Below, in pieces: positions 6,500-9,772 of a DNA stretch of 9,772 bases. How positions within the stretch are numbered: position 1 is the first letter of the stretch; the number at the start of each line of letters is the position of its first letter. The DNA is taken from the NCBI GenBank assembly GCA_013698285.1, contig JACCVE010000382.1:1-9772 (forward strand), written 5' to 3'. The notes under the pieces are model-generated. The model had not been told where the DNA came from and did no database searches. It saw only the letters and a list, made by a program, of their open reading frames with translations. Made by a program: the position numbers and the translations under genes. Source of the DNA: Chloroflexia bacterium (lineage in GTDB: Bacteria; Chloroflexota; Chloroflexia; Thermomicrobiales; UBA6265).

Positions 6500-7615
6500 A
6501 TGGTCACTCCAGGTGCGTTTCCCCTCACGTCCTCGTTCTCCCGGCGCCAGGCGCTGGCCGCGACGGCGACCGCCCTCGCCCTCTCGACCGGGGCCGGGCC
6601 GCGACGGGACACCGCCGCCCGGGGATCCGAGACCCGGTTCCCCGATCCCGTCCGGGCGATCTATCTCAACCCCCGGGTCACTACCACCTGGGACGGCTTC
6701 CTGCGCCTGGTCGACCTGATCGACCGGACGGAGCTGAACGGGATGGTGATCGACATCAAGGAGGACGAGGTCCTCTACGCCACCGAGGTGCCCCTGTTCG
6801 GGCGCAGCGGTAGCGTCGCCCCGGTCTACGACCCGGCGGCGATGGTCGAGACCCTGCGGGAGCACGGCATCGCCTCGATCGCCCGGCTGGTGGTCTTCAA
6901 GGACCCCATCGTGGCGGCGGCCAACCCGGGCCTGGCCGTCCGCGACTCCGTGACCGGTGGCCTGTGGTACGACATGAACGGCTACGCCTGGGTCAACCCG
7001 TTCGACGAATCGCTCTGGGACGCCAACGCCGCCCTGGCGGTCGAGGCCGCCGCGCTGGGCTTCGACGAGATCCAACTCGACTACGTCCGCTTCCCGACCG
7101 ACGGCGACCTGACCCGGATGGACTTTGGCCGGCCGATCACCGAGACGGCACGGACGGAGACGATCACGGACTTCTCCGCCCTGTGCTCCGAACGGCTCCT
7201 CGACGCCGGACTCTCGACCCGGATGGCGGCCGACATCTTCGGCTACACGCTGTTCGTGCCGGGCGACCTCGGCATCGGCCAGAACGCCGACAGCCTGGCG
7301 CCCCACTTCGACGTCCTCTGCCCGATGGTCTACCCCAGCCACTTCCCGGAGGGCAGCATCGACGTCCCCGGTCACCCGAACGACTCGCCCTACGAGACGA
7401 TCGAGATCAGCATGGCCGTCGGGGCCGACCGCTTCGGCGTCGCGACCGGCCTGCGGCCGTGGCTGCAGGCGTTCTCCCTGCCGGGCATGACCCCCTACGG
7501 CACGGACCACGTCCGGGCCCAGATCGACGCCGCCGACGCGGCGGGCACGGGCGGTTGGATGCTCTGGGACCCGGACAACGCCTACGACGAGGCGGCGCTG
7601 CGCCCGTCCCGGTAG
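6500..7615 (+). CDS. Exported DUF4015 protein, putative glycoside hydrolase (TIM-barrel type)
   Basis: A 371-residue protein of the DUF4015 family (Pfam PF13200, described as a putative glycosyl hydrolase domain). It begins with an export signal resembling a Tat signal: SRRQALA at 14-20, then an alanine-rich hydrophobic stretch ending near 32. The Tat match is imperfect, with A where F is usual, and there is no lipobox cysteine, so release or weak anchoring outside the membrane is expected. The domain covers about 50-360. Family-like motifs are VRAIYLNP (51-58), GMVIDIKEDE (81-90), ARLVVFKDP (128-136), YAWVNPFDESLWDAN (162-176), GFDEIQLDYVRFPTDG (187-202), MVYPSHFPEG (276-285) and GGWMLWDP (351-358). 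Acidic residues E190 and D194 on a strand end are candidate catalytic residues by analogy. No substrate has been established for the family as far as I know; a cell-wall or extracellular glycan is a guess. It is divergent from regulator B and convergent with the MFS gene. The start is supported by GAGG six bases upstream. Confidence 0.9.
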   Translation: MVTPGAFPLTSSFSRRQALAATATALALSTGAGPRRDTAARGSETRFPDPVRAIYLNPRVTTTWDGFLRLVDLIDRTELNGMVIDIKEDEVLYATEVPLFGRSGSVAPVYDPAAMVETLREHGIASIARLVVFKDPIVAAANPGLAVRDSVTGGLWYDMNGYAWVNPFDESLWDANAALAVEAAALGFDEIQLDYVRFPTDGDLTRMDFGRPITETARTETITDFSALCSERLLDAGLSTRMAADIFGYTLFVPGDLGIGQNADSLAPHFDVLCPMVYPSHFPEGSIDVPGHPNDSPYETIEISMAVGADRFGVATGLRPWLQAFSLPGMTPYGTDHVRAQIDAADAAGTGGWMLWDPDNAYDEAALRPSR

Positions 7616-7627
7616 GGGGGGACGCGA

Positions 7628-7645
7628 CCCCCGGCGGATCGGGGG
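7628..7645. other. C/G-run stem between convergent genes
   Basis: CCCCC (7628-7632) can pair with GGGGG (7641-7645) across eight bases. The G-run at 7616-7621 can instead pair with the same C-run, so two alternative small stems compete just after the DUF4015 stop. This is probably part of transcript-end structure; no regulatory role is shown. Confidence 0.25.
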
Positions 7646-7650
7646 ATCAG

Positions 7651-7688
7651 GGCCGGGCAACTTGCCTCAACCGGCGCGTTGCCCGGCC
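7651..7688. terminator. Bidirectional terminator-like hairpin, 11-bp perfect stem
   Basis: GGCCGGGCAAC (7651-7661) and GTTGCCCGGCC (7678-7688) are exact reverse complements around a 16-base loop. The stem starts 35 bases after the DUF4015 stop on the plus strand. On the minus strand it overlaps the last codons of the MFS gene, whose stop (7667-7669) lies in the loop. Its place between two convergent gene ends suits a shared terminator. No T-run follows on either side. Confidence 0.6.
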
Positions 7689-8965
7689 GTCTGGCGGGCC
7701 ACACGATCGGGCACCGGTACCGGAGCCGGGCGTTCGCGGACACTCCCTGCCAGGAGGACGATCACCCCGCCCAACGCCACCACGCCCCAGAGCGAGACGG
7801 ACAGCCCGACCACGTCGGCCGAGAGCCCGATCGCGGGGGGGCCGACCAAGAAGCCGGTGTAGCCGAGGGTGGAGACGAAGGCCAGGGCAGGCCCCGCCGC
7901 GATCCCGCTGATTCGCCCGGCCGCGCTCAAGACCACCGGGAAGATCCCCGCCAGACCGGCCCCGACGGTCGCGAACCCGGCGATCGCCAGCCAGGGCACG
8001 GAGGCGACCAGCCCGGTCGCCAGGCCGAGCGCCACCAGCGTCCCGCTGACCCGGACGAAGGCGACGGGTCCCCAGGCGAGGACCAGCCTATCTCCCAAGA
8101 AGCGGACGACCGCCATCGCCAGCGAGAAGACCGCGAAGCCGGTGGCGGCTAGCCCCTCCCCCGTCCCGAGATCCTGTTCCAGATAGACGGCCGACCAGTC
8201 GGCCATCGCCCCCTCCGCCAGCAGGCAGGCCAGGGCCATGATCCCGGCCACCACGATCGGCAGCGGGTACCGGACCCGCGTCCGGGGCCGTTTCTCGCCG
8301 TGTTCCTCGGGGGCGTGGCGATCGACGCCGGCCGGGAGCAGGCCGCGCGTGAGCAGGAAGGCGACGGGGAGGCCGACCACGGCCACGGCGACGAAGTGTG
8401 GGAGCGGATCGACCTCCCGGGAGGCGATCAGCCCGCCGAGGCCCGCCCCGGCCAGGCCGCCCAGGCTCCAGAAACCGTGGAACGCGGTCAGGATCGGGCG
8501 ACGGTACCAGCGCTCGACGACGACCCCGTGGGCGTTCATCGAGACGTCGAGGGCCCCGTTGGTGGCCCCGACCACGGCCAGGGCCAGGGCCAGGGTCACC
8601 GCGCCGGTCGCCAGGGCCGGCAGGACCAGCGACGCCGCCAGGGCCATGATCATCACCGTCGTCATGGTCCGGCTGCCGACCCGGGGCAAGAGCCAGCCCG
8701 TGGTCGGCATCGCCAGCAGGGCCCCGACGGCCGCCCCGAGGAGGGCCAGGCCGAGGCGACCCTCGCTGAGGCCCAGGTCCGACTTGACCGCCGGGATGCG
8801 GGAGATCCAGGAGGCGAGGATCACCCCGTTGAGGAAGAATACCCCGCTCACCGCGAACCGGGCCCGCACCGGCGGCGTATGGGCCTCGCCCTCCCCTTCT
8901 GCCTCGCCGTGACCCGTCCCATGTTCGACCGCCGCCGGGTCCACTCCTGGTTTTCCCCCACTCAT
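7667..8965 (-). CDS. MFS transporter, YbjJ/MosC-like
   Basis: A 432-residue integral membrane transporter with about twelve hydrophobic segments and a basic central loop (DRHAPEEHGEKRPRTR) between segments 6 and 7, as expected for the major facilitator superfamily. SWISRIPAVKSDLGLSEGRL near 52-71, GALLAMPTTGWLLPRVGSR near 81-99 and DVSMNAHGVVVERWYRRPI near 140-158 resemble the YbjJ/MosC-like subgroup, whose substrates are mostly undetermined (sugar-like compounds or drugs have been suggested). The loop 2-3 motif reads GWLLPRVGSR, with P where canonical motif A has D. The first 36 residues are soluble and rich in H, E and G. I chose ATG 8965; GTG 8971 is two codons earlier. Neither has a clear ribosome binding site, so the start is uncertain. 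It converges on the DUF4015 gene and is divergent from a second MFS gene. Confidence 0.88.
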   Translation of the reverse strand: MSGGKPGVDPAAVEHGTGHGEAEGEGEAHTPPVRARFAVSGVFFLNGVILASWISRIPAVKSDLGLSEGRLGLALLGAAVGALLAMPTTGWLLPRVGSRTMTTVMIMALAASLVLPALATGAVTLALALAVVGATNGALDVSMNAHGVVVERWYRRPILTAFHGFWSLGGLAGAGLGGLIASREVDPLPHFVAVAVVGLPVAFLLTRGLLPAGVDRHAPEEHGEKRPRTRVRYPLPIVVAGIMALACLLAEGAMADWSAVYLEQDLGTGEGLAATGFAVFSLAMAVVRFLGDRLVLAWGPVAFVRVSGTLVALGLATGLVASVPWLAIAGFATVGAGLAGIFPVVLSAAGRISGIAAGPALAFVSTLGYTGFLVGPPAIGLSADVVGLSVSLWGVVALGGVIVLLAGSVRERPAPVPVPDRVARQTAGQRAG

Positions 8966-9044
8966 GCACACGCCGCCGCGTTCCCGGTCCTCGCCGGACC
9001 CGTGCGGATCGGGGGTGAGAACGAGTTACGGCCTACCGGGGCCA

Positions 9045-9050
9045 AGTATC
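9045..9050 (-). promoter_or_regulatory. Weak candidate -10 for the YbjJ-like MFS gene
   Basis: GATACT on the minus strand, within ATTGGATACTT, matches TATAAT at four of six positions and lies in a small AT-rich patch. It would give a leader of about 70 bases. No matching -35 is visible. Confidence 0.25.
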
Positions 9051-9325
9051 CAATGTCTGGCGACGCGACCGGCGATGGACCGATCGGCCCCCCGCTGGAC
9101 GTTCGCCGCACCGGACCGGCCATGCCGGCCGGGTCGCCATGGTGGGCGTAGGGCAGCGACCGCCATGTTCCGAGATCACGATCGCCGCGGCGGCGAGGGC
9201 GCGTGGTCTCCCCGCCGAGCGCGTCCAAACCCAGCGGTCCGTCGCCTCGCCCCGATCGATCCACACGACCCCCGGCCCTGCCCGGCCGCGTTCCCGGCAA
9301 CGATCGGGTGCCGCCGGGACGCGAT

Positions 9326-9334
9326 TGCTACACT
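9326..9334 (+). promoter_or_regulatory. Candidate extended -10 for the right-hand MFS gene
   Basis: TG-C-TACACT fits TGnTAnnnT and uses the same TACACT hexamer seen before the DUF4015 gene and regulator B. It sits in a short AT-richer patch (GCGATTGCTACACTACC). The implied leader before GTG 9428 is about 87 bases. Confidence 0.4.
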
Positions 9335-9416
9335 ACCGCTCGCCCCGGCGACCGATGGGCGGGGTCGCGGCGGTCGGCCCATTCGTGCCCGCGACGCCCG
9401 CGCGCTGCCCCATCCC

Positions 9417-9421
9417 GGAGG
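9417..9421 (+). promoter_or_regulatory. Ribosome binding site of the right-hand MFS gene
   Basis: GGAGG lies six bases before GTG 9428-9430. It is the strongest Shine-Dalgarno match in the window and fixes this start. Confidence 0.75.
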
Positions 9422-9427
9422 ACTCCC

Positions 9428-9772
9428 GTGATCGCCCGGCGCCCGTTGCCCGCCGCCACGGTCTACCTGCTGATCCAGGGACTCGGCTCGGCCAGCTTCG
9501 CGACGGCGTTCACCCTATCGGCCATCTATCGCTCCCGGTCGGCCGGGCTCGACCCCTTCCAACTGATCCTGCTCGGCACCGCGCTGGAAGCGGCCGCCTT
9601 CCTCTTCGAGGTCCCCACCGGCGTCGTCGCCGACGCGGTCAGCCGGCGCCTCTCGGTGATCGTCGGCTACGGGCTGATCGGGGCGGGGATCGTCCTCGAG
9701 GGGAGCTTCCCCCTGTTTGGCACGATCCTGGTCGCCCAAGTCATCTGGGGGATCGGCTCCACCTTCACGAGT
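9428..9772 (+). CDS. MFS permease, N-terminal part (runs off the window)
   Basis: The first 115 residues of a major facilitator superfamily permease, open to the right edge. After a short basic start (IARRP) comes a first membrane segment (about 10-32). A loop with YRSRSAGLDPFQL leads to a second segment (about 44-62), and a conserved FEVPTGVVADAVSRR follows. This includes the motif A pattern G65-x3-D69-x3-R73-R74 between segments 2 and 3. Two further segments run to the edge, ending in a GIGSTFTS stretch typical of segment 4. The FEVPTGVVAD signature is common in uncharacterised drug-efflux-like MFS proteins, so export of a small compound is the usual guess; the substrate cannot be read here. 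It is not closely similar to the left MFS gene. The GTG start is fixed by GGAGG six bases upstream. Confidence 0.88.
   Translation, partial: MIARRPLPAATVYLLIQGLGSASFATAFTLSAIYRSRSAGLDPFQLILLGTALEAAAFLFEVPTGVVADAVSRRLSVIVGYGLIGAGIVLEGSFPLFGTILVAQVIWGIGSTFTS

Larger units (their letters stand above)
8966..9427. other. Divergent intergenic region between two MFS genes
   Basis: This 462-base stretch contains no supported gene. Frames crossing it are R/P/G-rich and have no homologue I recognise. Near the right end is a candidate extended -10 (9326-9334), followed by a leader of about 87 bases in which ATGGGC (9355-9360) and GCCCAT (9377-9382) could pair. On the minus strand, GATACT (complement of 9045-9050) is a weak -10 candidate about 80 bases before the left MFS gene. 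Roughly 9060-9320 shows nothing else I can name. Confidence 0.6.

Noticed and set aside
5305..6813. A plus-strand open frame of about 500 codons running from regulator B through the promoter region into the DUF4015 gene
   Set aside because: It crosses a divergent promoter region and both real genes in the wrong frame, with biased S/R/P composition.
6476..7660. A minus-strand open frame of about 390 codons opposite the DUF4015 gene
   Set aside because: The opposite strand encodes clear DUF4015 motifs, a signal sequence and a ribosome binding site. This frame has V/G/R-rich shadow composition.
8577..8600. Short CAGGGC repeats inside the left MFS gene
   Set aside because: They encode an alternating Leu/Ala membrane segment and follow from codon bias.
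8964..9431. A possible small plus-strand gene between the two MFS genes
   Set aside because: R/P/A-rich translation, no ribosome binding site, no family resemblance, and it overlaps the start of the right MFS gene out of frame.

Overview
This is a GC-rich window (about 70% G+C by eye) with G/C-ending codons, GTG starts and purine-rich ribosome binding sites. Two large NB-ARC/TPR/LuxR regulators, a DUF4015 putative glycosidase and a probable DUF1992 C-terminus together fit a high-GC Chloroflexota of the Thermomicrobia/Sphaerobacter type. That placement is inferred from gene content and composition; there is no rRNA or other marker gene here.

Layout. The end of a plus-strand gene (2-223, probably a DUF1992/DnaJ-family-domain protein) is followed by 385 bases without a gene. 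That gap holds a degenerate tandem duplication of about 115 bp and two strong hairpins. Two minus-strand paralogues of about 870-890 residues follow: regulator A (609-3224) and regulator B (3480-6161). Each has an N-terminal STAND ATPase, a central TPR array and a C-terminal LuxR helix-turn-helix. Their 255-bp spacer contains a terminator-like hairpin behind B and a perfect 19-bp dyad in front of A, so they probably form two transcription units. A 338-bp divergent promoter region separates B from a plus-strand exported DUF4015 protein (6500-7615). That gene converges, over a perfect 11-bp inverted repeat, on a minus-strand MFS transporter of the YbjJ/MosC type (7667-8965). After another 462-bp divergent intergenic region, a second and unrelated MFS permease begins at 9428 and runs off the window.

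How the parts may work together. Regulator B and the DUF4015 gene are divergent and share an inverted pair of CGYGATACACTTCY boxes. B may therefore regulate itself and the secreted protein, and A could act in the same circuit. STAND/LuxR proteins generally use ATP-gated TPR sensing to control nearby genes, so a signal-responsive glycan or envelope module is a reasonable hypothesis, but it is inference only. The hexamer TACACT recurs in front of three genes in the correct orientation and is a candidate local -10 element. I found no tRNA, rRNA, CRISPR array, insertion sequence or phage gene.
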